Source: Endozoicomonas sp. (GTDB taxonomy: Bacteria; Pseudomonadota; Gammaproteobacteria; Pseudomonadales; Endozoicomonadaceae). Taken from it: 44,372 nucleotides of DNA. The notes below the pieces were generated by a model. That model worked only from the letters and a program-made list of their open reading frames with translations. It was not told the origin of the DNA and searched no databases. A program made the translations under genes and the position numbers. Below, in pieces: positions 1-11,252 of this stretch (positions within the stretch are counted from its first letter, which is position 1; each line of letters starts with the position of its first letter). The stretch is taken from positions 1 through 44,372 of the forward strand of contig JAKROC010000006.1 of NCBI GenBank assembly GCA_024509075.1, read 5' to 3'.

Positions 1-52
1 TTGCCGAGCGAATGCAGCCAACAAAGTAGCAACTTGAAAGGCGACGGGTATA
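1..52 (-). repeat. Partial copy of TATACCC-type dispersed repeat
   Basis: The first 52 bases are the reverse complement of the left end of a repeat found again at 13247, 23165 and 32156. It ends with TATACCC read on the minus strand at 52 and is cut off by the window edge. It shares the segments CGTCGCCTTTCAAGTTGC and GCTACTTTGTTGGCTGCAT with the other copies. It lies between whatever precedes rlmN and the rlmN leader. Confidence 0.85.
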
Positions 53-85
53 AGTGCACATTCGGGGCTGAATAGATTTACATAA

Positions 86-114
86 GCCATCAGGAGGAGG
101 GGCCTTCTGGTGGC
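86..114 (+). other. 12-bp stem-loop in the rlmN leader
   Basis: Bases 86-97 pair with 103-114 (12 pairs, two of them G-T) around the loop AGGGG. It ends just before the rlmN Shine-Dalgarno GAGG at 118-121. The T tail is short, so it may be a weak terminator of an upstream gene or a leader structure affecting rlmN translation. Confidence 0.45.
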
Positions 115-128
115 TTTGAGGTATTAAG

Positions 129-1298
129 ATGTCAGAAATGATCGATACAGCCTTCGATCACACCAGTGCCGCGGCCATTGAGCCACCGGCGGCCAAGGTG
201 AATTTGCTGGGGCTGTCCCGCCAGAAGATGGCAGAATTTTTTCTCAGCATTAGTGAGAAAAAATTCCGCGCCGAGCAGGTGTTAAAATGGATTCACCACC
301 ATCGGGTAGACGACTTTGATCAGATGACCAACGTCAGTAAGTCATTGCGTGAGTGCCTTAAGTCCATCGCCGAAATTCGCGGGCCAGAGGTGGTCAGCAG
401 CCACTTTTCTGTCGATGGCACCTGTAAATGGGTGGTGCGCGTGGCCAGTGGCAGCTGTGTCGAGACAGTGTTTATCCCCGAAAATGGTCGTGGCACGTTG
501 TGTATCTCTTCTCAGGCCGGTTGCTCCCTCGATTGCAGCTTTTGTTCTACTGGCAAGCAAGGGTTTAACTCCGATCTGAGCGTGGCAGAAATTATCGGCC
601 AGGTCTGGATCGCTGCCCGCCACTTTAACAATGTGCCCGCCAAAATGGATCGCTCCATTACCAATGTGGTGATGATGGGCATGGGCGAACCGCTGATGAA
701 TTTCGATAATGTGGTTGATGCCATGAACCTGATGATGGATGATCTGGGTTACGGGTTATCCAAACGACGGGTGACGTTGAGTACATCGGGCGTTGTGCCA
801 GCGCTGAAAAAATTGAGCGAGGTGACCAATGTCTCGCTGGCGGTGTCATTGCATGCGCCCAATAATGAATTGCGCAATCAGTTGGTGCCCATCAACAGGA
901 AGTACCCACTCGATCAGTTGCTCGATGCCATCCATTATTATATGAACCGTTTGACGGACTCCAAACGGGTGGTTACGATCGAGTATACGTTGCTCAGCGG
1001 TATTAATGATCAGCTTGAGCATGCGCAGCAGCTGGCAGTTTTGTTACAAGATGTACCCTGTAAGATCAATCTGATTCCTTTCAATCCGTTCCCTCGTTCC
1101 GGGTATGAAAGACCAAGCAATAACGCAGTACGACGTTTTCAGGAAAGTTTGCTGCTGGCAGGCTTTAATGTCACCGTGAGGAAGACTCGGGGTGACGATA
1201 TCGATGCGGCGTGCGGGCAACTGGTAGGGAGCGTTATGGATAAAACCCGACGCAGTGAACGCTACGTTTCAGCTCGCATAGCCGCTCAACAGATTTAG
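129..1298 (+). CDS. rlmN: Dual-specificity 23S rRNA/tRNA adenine-C2 methyltransferase RlmN
   Basis: This radical-SAM enzyme methylates C2 of A2503 in 23S rRNA and of A37 in several tRNAs, using two SAM molecules and a [4Fe-4S] cluster in the cytoplasm. The 389-residue protein has the cluster motif C132-x3-C136-x2-C139 and the two cysteines expected from E. coli RlmN: C125 in the stretch before the cluster motif, and C362 near the C terminus, the one that is methylated during catalysis. The motif GMGEPLMN near residue 185 is typical of the family. Start ATG at 129 follows GAGG with 7-nt spacing. It is the first gene of a conserved block leading to pilW, rodZ and hisS. Identification is secure. 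Confidence 0.97.
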   Translation: MSEMIDTAFDHTSAAAIEPPAAKVNLLGLSRQKMAEFFLSISEKKFRAEQVLKWIHHHRVDDFDQMTNVSKSLRECLKSIAEIRGPEVVSSHFSVDGTCKWVVRVASGSCVETVFIPENGRGTLCISSQAGCSLDCSFCSTGKQGFNSDLSVAEIIGQVWIAARHFNNVPAKMDRSITNVVMMGMGEPLMNFDNVVDAMNLMMDDLGYGLSKRRVTLSTSGVVPALKKLSEVTNVSLAVSLHAPNNELRNQLVPINRKYPLDQLLDAIHYYMNRLTDSKRVVTIEYTLLSGINDQLEHAQQLAVLLQDVPCKINLIPFNPFPRSGYERPSNNAVRRFQESLLLAGFNVTVRKTRGDDIDAACGQLVGSVMDKTRRSERYVSARIAAQQI

Positions 1299-1325
1299 GT
1301 TTTAAAAGTAATCGTGAGGATTAGC

Positions 1326-2078
1326 ATGGGAGCCAGATCCGTAGTATTACTGCTTTGTGCATTGTCAGTTACCGGTTGTATTACCTCTGACCGCCGACCC
1401 GTGGATGAAAACAGGGCCGTGCTGGATTACATCAATCTGGCCATGGGCTATCTTCAGGAAGGCTATTCAGAACGAGCGATCAAGCCATTGAAACGAGCGC
1501 TGGAGATTGAGCCTGGTTCTGCCAGTGCGTATGGCATGCTGGGCATGGCTTATCAACATATGGGGGAAGATCGGCTGGCAGAGAGGGCGTTTGCCCGGGC
1601 GCTGGACATTAATCCAGATGCCTCGGATGTGCGCAATAATTTCGGTGCGTTTCTGTATGCCCGTGAACGCCATCGGGAGGCTTACCGACAGTTTGAGCTG
1701 GCTGCGCAAGATGTTTCCTACCCTCGTCGCAGCCGCACTTTTGAAAACATGGGGATTGTTGCCCTGCGCCTCGGGGACACCCTTGAGGCAAAGGAGAATT
1801 TTATCCGGGCATTGCGTCTGAACAGTAATTTGCCCAAGGCCAACCTTGAACTGGCGGCCATTTACCAGCAAGAGGGCAATCTGCTCAAGAGTTGGCAATA
1901 TTATCAGGTCTTTGAAGGTGTGGCAGAACACAGTCCCCGCAGCTTGCTTATGGGGATCGATCTGGCCACGGCTAATGGTGCCCGGAGTGAGGCACAGCGT
2001 TACTTGTCAAGGTTGGAAAGGTTGTATCCGGGCTCTATGGAGCTGAAGCAATATCGGAGTCGAGTGGGTTATGAGTGA
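1326..2078 (+). CDS. pilW: Type IV pilus biogenesis lipoprotein PilW/PilF (TPR)
   Basis: This outer-membrane lipoprotein is the pilotin that helps the PilQ secretin reach and assemble in the outer membrane during type IV pilus biogenesis. The 250-residue product has a lipoprotein signal with lipobox VTGC (Cys18). Tetratricopeptide repeats follow from about residue 30, for example at AMGYLQEGYSERAIKPLKRA and in the next two 34-residue units. An in-frame GTG lies at 1314, but the Shine-Dalgarno GAGGA at 1316-1320 overlaps it and is well placed for ATG 1326, so ATG is preferred. It starts 27 nt after rlmN and overlaps rodZ by 8 nt, so the three are probably co-transcribed. The fimV gene at 40503 is a second type IV pilus-associated gene in the window. 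Confidence 0.92.
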   Translation: MGARSVVLLLCALSVTGCITSDRRPVDENRAVLDYINLAMGYLQEGYSERAIKPLKRALEIEPGSASAYGMLGMAYQHMGEDRLAERAFARALDINPDASDVRNNFGAFLYARERHREAYRQFELAAQDVSYPRRSRTFENMGIVALRLGDTLEAKENFIRALRLNSNLPKANLELAAIYQQEGNLLKSWQYYQVFEGVAEHSPRSLLMGIDLATANGARSEAQRYLSRLERLYPGSMELKQYRSRVGYE

Positions 2079-2943
2079 TCAGGAAACTGGGCAGGAAGTG
2101 CCGGTTCAAAAGATTTCTCCTGGAGCTGTTCTGGCCAGTGCCCGTAACAGCCAGGGTCTTTCAGTGACTGAGGTGGCAGAGCATCTCAAGATCACAGAAA
2201 GCTATGTCAGGGCCATTGAGCAAAGTGCATTTGATCGCTTGCCCCAGGCGGCCTTTGTGCGTGGTTACATAAGGAACTACGCCAAAATGGTCGGTCTCAG
2301 TGGTCAGCGCCTGATTGAAGATTTTGACCAGTTCATAGGCAACAGCTCTCAGGAAACGCCCCGGCTGCAGGGTGGGCGCAAAGTGAAGCCGCTGCGTGCC
2401 CACAGCTTTCCTTCCCCGGTTCATGGATTTGCCCTGGTGCTGGTGGTGTCTCTGGCCGGGCTGAGTTACTTCCTCTGGAATCATTGGCTCAGTCTGGAGC
2501 CGGTAGCGTCAGTGGTGGTTGCTGAAGAGGTGTTGGTGTCTGACCCGGTGGCCGTTGAGGGTGATGATTCTCCGATACTGCTGGCGGTTCCGGCTGAACT
2601 TGATGAGGCTACGCCGGATGAAGCTTCTGCGGTGTTGATTGAAAGTGATCTTGAGGTGGTGGACTCGGACGCTGAGGTCATCACCCCGGAACAACTGACC
2701 AAAACCTTGCTGATTGCTTTTTCCCAGGAGTGCTGGGTAGAAATCCGTGATGCTAATGATGTCGTTCTGGTGTCGGCCCTGCAACAAGCCGGCTCTTCCA
2801 TCGACATGGAGGTACAACCGCCGGTCAGCGTGCGTTTTGGTAATACCCGTGGCGTGGCCAGCATCCTCTTTGATGGTGAGTTGATCGGTCGGCCTAATAC
2901 CACCGTTGCCAATATTGAGCTGGCCAGCAGTGAGCGGAGCTGA
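2071..2943 (+). CDS. rodZ: Cytoskeletal protein RodZ
   Basis: RodZ is a bitopic inner-membrane protein that links the MreB cytoskeleton to the cell-wall elongation machinery and supports rod shape. The 290-residue product has the expected parts in order. A Cro/Xre-type helix-turn-helix domain occupies about residues 15-85 (AVLASARNSQGLSVTEVAEH). A basic linker follows, then a single transmembrane helix near 119-138 (FALVLVVSLAGLSYFLW). A poorly conserved acidic periplasmic linker leads to a C-terminal beta domain (DUF4115) from about 210 to 285. The ATG lies inside the end of pilW, indicating translational coupling. In relatives ispG follows immediately; here it does not. Confidence 0.93.
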   Translation: MSDQETGQEVPVQKISPGAVLASARNSQGLSVTEVAEHLKITESYVRAIEQSAFDRLPQAAFVRGYIRNYAKMVGLSGQRLIEDFDQFIGNSSQETPRLQGGRKVKPLRAHSFPSPVHGFALVLVVSLAGLSYFLWNHWLSLEPVASVVVAEEVLVSDPVAVEGDDSPILLAVPAELDEATPDEASAVLIESDLEVVDSDAEVITPEQLTKTLLIAFSQECWVEIRDANDVVLVSALQQAGSSIDMEVQPPVSVRFGNTRGVASILFDGELIGRPNTTVANIELASSERS

Positions 2944-3014
2944 GTCGCCCCGACATTCCCTCCCGTGGTCTTTCCGGGCCTCGTCGTCAGGGCTTTGCGG
3001 CGGTGGTCGCGGGA

Positions 3015-3044
3015 TTGTCACACGCGGGCCTTAACGGTTATAGT
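3015..3044 (+). promoter_or_regulatory. Candidate sigma70 promoter for hisS
   Basis: TTGTCA at 3015-3020 and TATAGT at 3039-3044 are separated by 18 bp. They lie about 125 nt upstream of hisS, in the short gap where ispG would normally be. A dedicated promoter makes sense if hisS has lost its usual upstream partner. The call is by eye. Confidence 0.4.
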
Positions 3045-3169
3045 TGCCCCCCTTTTGCTATGAACGCATCGGCGCAAGCCCTGTTTTTCACAGACGGGTA
3101 ATCGGACACACTCGCCCCTTCTGAGCAGGCGGTGTTGGGAAAAAACTTCAGATTAAAAGGCATTTGAAC

Positions 3170-4444
3170 TTGAGCAAGCAGCTTCAAGCCATTCGCGGCA
3201 TGAATGATATTCTGCCGGAACAGACACCGGTATGGCAGTACCTTGAACATCAAGTTCGCGCTGTCCTGGCCACGTATGGTTACCAGGAAGTTCGCATCCC
3301 CGTCGTGGAGTCCTCTGCACTGTTCAGTCGGGGCATCGGTTCCGGCACCGACATTGTGGAAAAAGAGATGTACACCTTTGATGATCGTAACGGTGACAAG
3401 CTCTCCCTGCGCCCGGAAGCCACTGCCGGTGTGGTGCGGACCGGCATTGAACACGGTATGTTCTACAACCAGGTGCAACGGTTGTGGACGTCTGGCCCGA
3501 TGTTTCGCTATGAGCGACCACAAAAGGGCCGCTATCGTCAGTTCCACCAGATCAGCGTGGAAGCCTACGGCATGGATGGGCCGGATATTGATGCCGAGTT
3601 GATCATGATGACGGCAAGGTTCTGGCAGCGTCTGGGCTTGTCTGAGCATGTCACGCTGGAGTTGAACACTCTGGGCACCCTTGAGTCCCGCAGCCGTTAT
3701 CGTTCTGCTCTGGTCGAATACCTCAGTGATTATGCTGCTGAGCTGGATGAAGACAGCCGTCGTCGTCTGACCATTAACCCGCTGCGAATTCTTGACAGCA
3801 AAGACCCCAATACCCGCAAAATCGTTGCCGGCGCACCGGCATTGGCAGATTATCTGGATGACGAGTCCCGGGAGCACTTTGCCCAACTGCGGCAGATACT
3901 GGATGATGCCGGCATCGCTTACCAGGTCAACCCGACCCTGGTGCGTGGACTGGATTATTACGGCAAAACGGTCTTTGAGTGGGTTACGCAGTCTTTGGGA
4001 GCTCAGGGTACGGTGTGTGCTGGAGGTCGATATGACACCCTGGTTGAGTTACTCGGTGGTAAACCAGTAGCCGCGGTGGGTTTTGCCATGGGCATTGAGC
4101 GTCTGGTGCTGTTGCTGGAAACCCTGCAACTGGTGCCTGAGCACGTCTCCAATCGGGTCGATGTGGCGGTGGTGGCGGTGGGTGATGGCGTGCTGCACAA
4201 GGCTTTGCCGTTGGTGGAACGCCTGCGAGATAGCCTGCCAACGCTAAAAATTCTAACCAATTGTGGTGGCGGTGGTTTAAAGGCACAGTTGAAACGGGCA
4301 GATCGCAGTGGTGCTGCCTATGCTCTGATTCTGGGCGAAGATGAGCTTGCGGCTGGTGTTGTGACCATTAAGCCGCTGCGCACCGGCGAGGCGCAGCAAC
4401 CGTTGTCATTGGCGGACGTAGTCAAATTTCTGCAGGCTCAATAA
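3170..4444 (+). CDS. hisS: Histidyl-tRNA synthetase
   Basis: This class II aminoacyl-tRNA synthetase charges tRNA-His in the cytoplasm. Motif 2 is visible as [17 protein letters not shown], the histidine-specific motif as [15 protein letters not shown], and motif 3 as [14 protein letters not shown]. The anticodon-binding domain follows from about residue 325. Both possible starts are TTG, at 3164 and 3170. TTG 3170 gives [16 protein letters not shown] and 424 residues, the length of E. coli HisS, and lies 9 nt after AAAAGG, so it is preferred. The usual upstream neighbour ispG is missing; the usual downstream neighbours yfgM, bamB and der are present. Confidence 0.96.
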   Translation: MSKQLQAIRGMNDILPEQTPVWQYLEHQVRAVLATYGYQEVRIPVVESSALFSRGIGSGTDIVEKEMYTFDDRNGDKLSLRPEATAGVVRTGIEHGMFYNQVQRLWTSGPMFRYERPQKGRYRQFHQISVEAYGMDGPDIDAELIMMTARFWQRLGLSEHVTLELNTLGTLESRSRYRSALVEYLSDYAAELDEDSRRRLTINPLRILDSKDPNTRKIVAGAPALADYLDDESREHFAQLRQILDDAGIAYQVNPTLVRGLDYYGKTVFEWVTQSLGAQGTVCAGGRYDTLVELLGGKPVAAVGFAMGIERLVLLLETLQLVPEHVSNRVDVAVVAVGDGVLHKALPLVERLRDSLPTLKILTNCGGGGLKAQLKRADRSGAAYALILGEDELAAGVVTIKPLRTGEAQQPLSLADVVKFLQAQ

Positions 4445-4522
4445 CCCAGTGCTGCACATTGCCGGCTCGTTGAGCCTTTCGGGCAGCGGTGTTGATGATT
4501 TTCAGGAAATCAGGAGTCAAGG

Positions 4523-5218
4523 GTGAGTTACCAATCTGATGAAGAGCAGGTTGAACTGCTTAAGAATCTATGGAAAGACTATGGTCAGCCGATCATTGTC
4601 GGCATTGCAATAACGCTGGCGGCAGTCTCTGGTTATCAGTACTGGCAAAAGACCGAGCAACAGAATATTGCTGCTGCGTCCCTGTTGTATCAGAACTTGC
4701 TCAATTCCGTTGAGCCTACGCTTACTGGTCGATCTACCACTACTCCAGAGCAGCAAGCGACGACTGAGCATGTGGTTGCTGCCTTGCAAAAAGACCATGC
4801 GGACAGTCAGTACGCGAAATTTGCCGCGCTGTTCTTGGCTCAGCAGCAGGTGTTGGCCAACGAGCTGGCGGCGGCTCGTTCCTCTCTTGAGTGGGTCCTG
4901 GCTCAGAAGCCTTCACCTGAGATTAAAATTATGGCCACTGTGCGTCTGGGCAGAGTGCTGCTGAGCGAGTCTGTTGACAACAGTCAGCAAGTGCTGGATA
5001 GCCTCAATGCCTTGCCGGCAGGCAGTGCTTACCTGGCCAGCATTGAGACGGCTAAAGGTGATGCTTACCTGGCACTTGGGGATCGTCAGCAGGCCCAGGC
5101 GGCTTATCGCAAGGCTCTGGGTGCGGCTGAGGCCGGTGGTTCGGAGCGCCCGATGCTGCAGTTGAAACTGGATGACCTGGCCGTGCTTGACGGCGCCAAG
5201 CCGGCGCTGGAGGGGTAA
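4523..5218 (+). CDS. yfgM: YfgM-family ancillary SecYEG translocon subunit
   Basis: YfgM is a bitopic inner-membrane protein with a periplasmic TPR-like domain. It associates with the SecYEG translocon and the chaperone PpiD and helps hand over exported proteins. The 231-residue product has a short cytoplasmic N terminus, one transmembrane helix near residues 24-42 (PIIVGIAITLAAVSGYQYW) and an alpha-helical repeat domain rich in alanine and glutamine. It starts with GTG at 4523, 6 nt after the Shine-Dalgarno AGGAG. Only 5 nt separate it from bamB, so both are likely on one transcript, a conserved arrangement. Confidence 0.9.
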   Translation: MSYQSDEEQVELLKNLWKDYGQPIIVGIAITLAAVSGYQYWQKTEQQNIAAASLLYQNLLNSVEPTLTGRSTTTPEQQATTEHVVAALQKDHADSQYAKFAALFLAQQQVLANELAAARSSLEWVLAQKPSPEIKIMATVRLGRVLLSESVDNSQQVLDSLNALPAGSAYLASIETAKGDAYLALGDRQQAQAAYRKALGAAEAGGSERPMLQLKLDDLAVLDGAKPALEG

Positions 5219-5223
5219 GCAAT

Positions 5224-6399
5224 ATGGTCAGAATGTTAAAAGGTCCGGTGACATTACTGCTGTCGTTCAGTCTGGCGGCGTGCAGTATATTTTCTTCTGA
5301 CGATGTGGAGGTAAAGACACCCAGGCAGCTAGTGCCGCTTGCTGAGGAGCAGGTCAGGTTGGTGGAAGTGTGGTCCATGTCGGTTGGTAAAGGTTCAGGC
5401 ACCAGTTTTGAGAGTTTGAAGCCTGCCGTCGATGGTGATTTTGTGTTTGTTACCGGGGCCGACGGCAAAGTATCCGCTCTGGCTCGTGACACAGGCAAGG
5501 TGGTTTGGCACAAAAAACTGGATGTCAGGGTGGGTGGTGGCGTCAGTGCCGATGCCGGCATGGTCTTGCTCGGTACGCTTGACGGTGAAGTGATTGCCCT
5601 GAGTCAGGAAAATGGCGATGAGCTTTGGCGCAGCCGGGTCAGCAGCGAAATTCTCAGCGCGCCCGTGACTAATGGTGAATATGTTGCGGTGCAGAGCATT
5701 GATGACCGACTGAGTGTGTTCAATGCCAAAACGGGTGCCTTTTTATGGCGCCAGAATACGCTGCAACCACCACTGACCCTGCGTGGTTCGGCTTCGCCGG
5801 TGCTGTTCAACGACGCGGTGTTTGCCGGTTTTGCCAGTGGTGAGGCAAAAGCTTTCCGGGTGCAAAACGGCGCGCCTTTGTGGAATACCCGTATTGTTGT
5901 GCCTAAGGGCAGAACCGAGCTGGAACGTATGGTGGATGTGCGTGGTACGCCTTTGATCGTTGGCGATACCATCTACTTCACCAGCTTCCAGGGCAATATC
6001 ACCGCACTGGAGGTGTACTCCGGACGCACGCGCTGGACCAAGGAGTTGTCCAGCTTTACCTCCATGGCCGACGGTTTTGGCTCGATTTATGTGACCAGTG
6101 TGGACAGCTATGTCAGTGCCATCGAGCAGAGAAATGGTGCGTCAAGCTGGCGTCAGCAGGACTTTGAATTCCGTCAGCTGTCGGCACCAGCGACCTTCAG
6201 CAGCTACTTGGTGGTTGGCGATGGGGAAGGGTATCTCCATGTGCTGTCGCAGGTGGATGGTAGTCAGATTGGTCGTTACAAGGTGGCCTCAGCGGCTATC
6301 AGGGCGCAGCCGGTGGTGGATATTGACTTGATTCTGGTGATGACGGCAAACGGTGAGCTGGTCGCCTTGCAAGAAGACATCACTGAAGAAGACAGCTAA
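5224..6399 (+). CDS. bamB: Outer-membrane protein assembly lipoprotein BamB
   Basis: BamB is the beta-propeller lipoprotein of the BAM complex, which folds and inserts beta-barrel proteins into the outer membrane. The 391-residue product has a lipoprotein signal with lipobox LAAC (Cys20). Repeated PQQ-type propeller blades follow, with recurrent Ala-x-x-x-x-Gly-x-x-x-Trp patterns such as ALARDTGKVVWHKKL, ALSQENGDELWRSRV and VFNAKTGAFLWRQ. The Shine-Dalgarno GGAGGGG is formed by the end of yfgM. Position between yfgM and der is the classic one. Confidence 0.95.
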   Translation: MVRMLKGPVTLLLSFSLAACSIFSSDDVEVKTPRQLVPLAEEQVRLVEVWSMSVGKGSGTSFESLKPAVDGDFVFVTGADGKVSALARDTGKVVWHKKLDVRVGGGVSADAGMVLLGTLDGEVIALSQENGDELWRSRVSSEILSAPVTNGEYVAVQSIDDRLSVFNAKTGAFLWRQNTLQPPLTLRGSASPVLFNDAVFAGFASGEAKAFRVQNGAPLWNTRIVVPKGRTELERMVDVRGTPLIVGDTIYFTSFQGNITALEVYSGRTRWTKELSSFTSMADGFGSIYVTSVDSYVSAIEQRNGASSWRQQDFEFRQLSAPATFSSYLVVGDGEGYLHVLSQVDGSQIGRYKVASAAIRAQPVVDIDLILVMTANGELVALQEDITEEDS

Positions 6400-6429
6400 A
6401 GGCTGCCTCAACAAGGTAATTAAAGTTGT

Positions 6430-6470
6430 CGGGCTGGGCCTTTGACTGGGTTCAGCCCGTTTTCGATTTT
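6430..6470 (+). terminator. Probable rho-independent terminator after bamB
   Basis: CGGGCTG at 6430-6436 pairs with CAGCCCG at 6453-6459, followed by GTTTTCGATTTT. It would end the hisS-yfgM-bamB transcript shortly before der, or act as a partial terminator. The T-run is interrupted, so efficiency is uncertain. Confidence 0.5.
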
Positions 6471-6505
6471 GGTCAAGTGGTGCACTTTAAGTTTTGGTAG
6501 ATTGT

Positions 6506-7933
6506 ATGGTTCCAGTAATTGCCCTGGTGGGGCGGCCAAATGTGGGCAAGTCCACCTTGTTTAACCGTTTGACTCGATCGCGGGATGCACTGGTCGCTAA
6601 TGTGGCTGGTCTGACCCGGGATCGCAAATACGGTGAGGGCAAAATTGGCTCGCACCCCTACATCGTCGTGGATACCGGTGGGATCTCTGGCGATGAGGAA
6701 GGCATTGATTCAGCTATGGCTGAGCAATCCCTGGCCGCCATAGATGAGGCCGATGTGGTGCTGTTTCTGGTGGATGCCCGCGCTGGCCTGACCGCCGCTG
6801 ACGAGATGATTGCCCTGCACCTGCGCAAACAGGGCAAGGCGTATCACTTGGTGCTAAACAAGGTAGATCGGGTGGATGCTGAGCAGGCAGAAACCGATTT
6901 TGCTTCTTTGGGTATGGGCGAGGCTTTCCATATCGCTGCCGTGCATGGCCGTGGTGTCAGCAGCATGATCAATGACGTGCTGGAACGGTGTACCGATGGT
7001 GAGCCGGAGCTGCCTGATGATGAATCCCTGGTGAAACCCCGTGGCATCAAAATCGGTATTGTCGGTCGTCCGAATGTGGGCAAATCTACCTTGGTGAACC
7101 GTCTGCTCGGCGAGGAACGGGTGGTGGTCTACGATCAGGCCGGCACCACGCGAGACAGTGTTTACATCCCGTATGAGCGTTTTGGTCAGGACTATACGCT
7201 GATCGATACCGCCGGTGTGCGCCGCCGGGGCAAGGTGTCGGAAGCTATTGAAAAGTTCTCGGTTATCAAGACGCTGCAAGCCATTGAAGACGCCAATGTG
7301 GTGGTGCTGGTGCTGGATGCCCGTGAAGGGATTGTTGAGCAGGACTTGCATCTGCTTGGCTTTGTGCTGGACGCTGGCCGGGCTGTGGTCATTGCCCTGA
7401 ACAAGTGGGATGGTATGGAACAGGAGCAGAAAAACCGGGTTAAGGAAGAGCTGAAGCGGCGTCTGGGATTCATCAACTACGCCCGTATTCATAACATTTC
7501 AGCCAAACACGGCACCGGCGTCGGTCACCTTTACGACTCCATCGAGGAAGCTTATGAGGCAGCCACCAGTAAGCTCTCAACCAACCGCCTGACTCGCATT
7601 CTGGAAGATGCGGTCAAAGAGCACCAGCCACCTATGGTCAACAATCGCCGGATCAAGCTGCGTTACTGCCATGCCGGTGCCATGAATCCGCCGACCATTA
7701 TCATTCATGGCAATCAGACTGACCGAGTGCCGGCTGCCTATCGCCGTTACCTGGAAAACACCTTCCGCAAGGTGCTGAAGATTATGGGGACGCCAATCCG
7801 CATTGAGTTCCGCTCCGGCGATAACCCTTATGCCGAAACCAAAGAGGCGGATCAGCGTCAAGTGCACCGCAAGCGCCGGATTGAGAAGTCAGCGCAATTT
7901 GCCAAAGACAAGCGCAAACCAAAGCAGCGCTAG
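6506..7933 (+). CDS. der: Ribosome assembly GTPase Der (EngA)
   Basis: Der is an essential GTPase with two consecutive G domains and a C-terminal KH-like domain; it acts in maturation of the 50S ribosomal subunit. Two P-loops are visible, each reading [10 protein letters not shown], at about residues 8-17 and 183-192. Matching DTGG/DTAG switch II motifs and NKVD/NKWD specificity motifs are present. The basic C-terminal tail ([16 protein letters not shown]) is typical. An upstream in-frame TTG at 6494 exists, but ATG 6506 gives the family start [16 protein letters not shown] and 475 residues. No strong Shine-Dalgarno is visible. Confidence 0.96.
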   Translation: MVPVIALVGRPNVGKSTLFNRLTRSRDALVANVAGLTRDRKYGEGKIGSHPYIVVDTGGISGDEEGIDSAMAEQSLAAIDEADVVLFLVDARAGLTAADEMIALHLRKQGKAYHLVLNKVDRVDAEQAETDFASLGMGEAFHIAAVHGRGVSSMINDVLERCTDGEPELPDDESLVKPRGIKIGIVGRPNVGKSTLVNRLLGEERVVVYDQAGTTRDSVYIPYERFGQDYTLIDTAGVRRRGKVSEAIEKFSVIKTLQAIEDANVVVLVLDAREGIVEQDLHLLGFVLDAGRAVVIALNKWDGMEQEQKNRVKEELKRRLGFINYARIHNISAKHGTGVGHLYDSIEEAYEAATSKLSTNRLTRILEDAVKEHQPPMVNNRRIKLRYCHAGAMNPPTIIIHGNQTDRVPAAYRRYLENTFRKVLKIMGTPIRIEFRSGDNPYAETKEADQRQVHRKRRIEKSAQFAKDKRKPKQR

Positions 7934-7962
7934 GCTGCTGCCAAAATCTTGGGAGAGCCACC

Positions 7963-8295
7963 ATGAAAACCAATCTGTTCGCGCATATTCCCACCCAGCT
8001 GCCCGATGAGTTGATGGAAACGTTGCACGAAGCGGGTGGTGTCAGAATTGAACGGATTGTCTCCCAGGGCCACACAACCCCGGAGGGGCAGTGGTACGAC
8101 CAGTCGTGGGATGAGTGGGTGATTCTGCTCAGTGGTTCTGCTGAGCTGGAATTTGACCAGGGCAGGGCACCGGTGATGTTGCAGCCCGGCGACTATGTGC
8201 TGTTGCCAGCCGGCTTGCGCCACCGGGTGGTGTTTACCGCGCCGGATGAGGACAGTGTCTGGCTGGCAGTGCATATCGATAGTGCTAATCACTGA
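7963..8295 (+). CDS. Small cupin-domain protein
   Basis: The product is a single-domain cupin of 110 residues. The second cupin motif is seen as PGDYVLLPAGLRHRV, with the metal-ligand-type His in LRHRV. The first is weaker, around the segment DQSWDEWVILLSGSAELEFD, where the usual histidine pair is replaced, so metal binding is uncertain. The catalytic role cannot be assigned; small cupins of this kind include sugar isomerase-like and dioxygenase-like proteins. GGGAGAG precedes ATG 7963. Its last 11 nt overlap the 3' end of the convergent xseA. Confidence 0.75.
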   Translation: MKTNLFAHIPTQLPDELMETLHEAGGVRIERIVSQGHTTPEGQWYDQSWDEWVILLSGSAELEFDQGRAPVMLQPGDYVLLPAGLRHRVVFTAPDEDSVWLAVHIDSANH

Positions 8296-9628
8296 TCTGT
8301 TCCACCATGCAGACCGCTGATCCCTGATGAAAACGTGTGGTGATCCGCTCGCCCGGCTGCAGTTGTTGGCTGTCCCTGATGATGGTGTCGCCGGCAGTAG
8401 CGATGGCATAACCCCGGGATAATGTCGCCAATGGACTGACCGCGTTTAGCTCGCCTGATGCTCTTTCCAGCGTCAATCGTCGTTTTTCCAGATTGTTGAC
8501 CATCAGCTGGACCAGTTTCTGCCGCAGGTGGTCGGTGCTGTTTTTCAGCAACGCCAGTTTGCGCTGTGGACTGTGTTGCCTGACCTGCTCTTTGGCCCGT
8601 TCCAGTCGGAAGCGGGTGCGCTCCAGTTGTAAAGTGATAGCCTGATGCAGGCGGGTTTCCAGGTCATCCAGACGTTGGCTGTTTTCCCGTAGCCGTTCAC
8701 CGGGATGGCGCAACCGTTTTTGCAAACCTTCGAGTTCGCGCTGGCTCAGTTGTAGGCGGTGCTGCATCAGGCTGGTCAGTTTTCTGCTCAGCAGATGAAG
8801 CTGATTCAGCATTGCCTGGCTATCCGGGCTGAGAATCTCGGCGGCTGCGGAGGGGGTTGCCGCCCGGTGGTCGGCGACAAAATCGGCAATGGTAAAGTCA
8901 ATTTCATGGCCAACAGCGCTGACGATGGGGATGGGGCAGGTGGCAATGGCTCTGGCCACAACCTCTTCATTGAATGGCCACAAATCTTCCAGCGAGCCAC
9001 CACCGCGACCAATAATCAGTACATCAAAATTCCCGGCACGCTCGGCCATTTGCAGTGCTCTGACCAGCTCATCTTTGGCCTGGGCGCCTTGCACCGAGCT
9101 GGGAATCACGGTGATTGGTATGGCTGGGAAGCGTCGCTTGAGCACTGTCAGGATATCTTGGATGGCGGCACCTGTCGGCGAGGTGATGACCCCAATGTGT
9201 TGCGGATGGCGGGGCAGGGGCTGTTTGCGGGCCACATCAAACAGGCCTTCTCCAGCCAGTCTGGTTTTCAGCACTTCAAAGGCTTTTTGCAGATTGCCCG
9301 TACCGGCTTCATCCATGTGTTCGACAATCAGCTGGTAATCCCCCCTGCCTTCGTACAGACTGACTCGACCGCGCGCCAGCAGCAGCATGCCTTCCGCGGG
9401 GACAAACTTGAGCGCCTGGTTGCGATTGCGAAACATGGCGCAGCGAATCTGTGACTGACGGTCTTTCAGGGTAAAGTACCAGTGGCCTGAGCTGGGGCGG
9501 GTTAGCCCGGAGATCTCCCCCTCAACGCGGACATTGTTGAAATTCATCTCCAGCAGCCGCCGGGCTTTGCCATTGAGCTCGGTGACTGACAGCGGTTGAT
9601 TGGGGTGTGCGTCGATGGTGGGATGCAT
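8285..9628 (-). CDS. xseA: Exodeoxyribonuclease VII large subunit
   Basis: XseA is the catalytic subunit of exonuclease VII, which with several XseB subunits degrades single-stranded DNA from both ends. The N-terminal OB-fold is recognisable (VEGEISGLTRPSSGHWYFTL), followed by the nuclease core with GVITSPTGAAIQDIL and IIGRGGGSLEDLWPFN. A long coiled-coil region follows, and a short C-terminal domain with SRGYAI. The open frame extends upstream to 9733, but ATG at 9628 gives 447 residues and the family-like start region NQPLSVTELN, and avoids overlapping the guaB leader. xseB is not in the window. xseA is divergent from guaB, as in many gammaproteobacteria. Confidence 0.94.
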   Translation of the reverse strand: MHPTIDAHPNQPLSVTELNGKARRLLEMNFNNVRVEGEISGLTRPSSGHWYFTLKDRQSQIRCAMFRNRNQALKFVPAEGMLLLARGRVSLYEGRGDYQLIVEHMDEAGTGNLQKAFEVLKTRLAGEGLFDVARKQPLPRHPQHIGVITSPTGAAIQDILTVLKRRFPAIPITVIPSSVQGAQAKDELVRALQMAERAGNFDVLIIGRGGGSLEDLWPFNEEVVARAIATCPIPIVSAVGHEIDFTIADFVADHRAATPSAAAEILSPDSQAMLNQLHLLSRKLTSLMQHRLQLSQRELEGLQKRLRHPGERLRENSQRLDDLETRLHQAITLQLERTRFRLERAKEQVRQHSPQRKLALLKNSTDHLRQKLVQLMVNNLEKRRLTLERASGELNAVSPLATLSRGYAIATAGDTIIRDSQQLQPGERITTRFHQGSAVCMVEQISD

Positions 9629-9746
9629 GACTGAAGCCTGGTGAACGGTTACCTGTGCCCCACCAGTTTGCCCGAATAAGTGATTTTGCTGAAGTTGTAA
9701 TATGCAGTACACTTGGCCGAATTTTTTTCCCATAAACTCTTGGTAA

Positions 9747-11222
<1,476 letters not shown>

Positions 11223-11252
11223 TGCCGTTCGTTTGGTTCTGTAGCAATTTTT

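Noticed and set aside
3038-3886. Minus-strand open frame of 282 codons
   Set aside because: It is antisense to hisS, which has all synthetase motifs; the frame has no recognisable domain.
8759-9454. Plus-strand open frame of 231 codons
   Set aside because: It is the antisense shadow of xseA.
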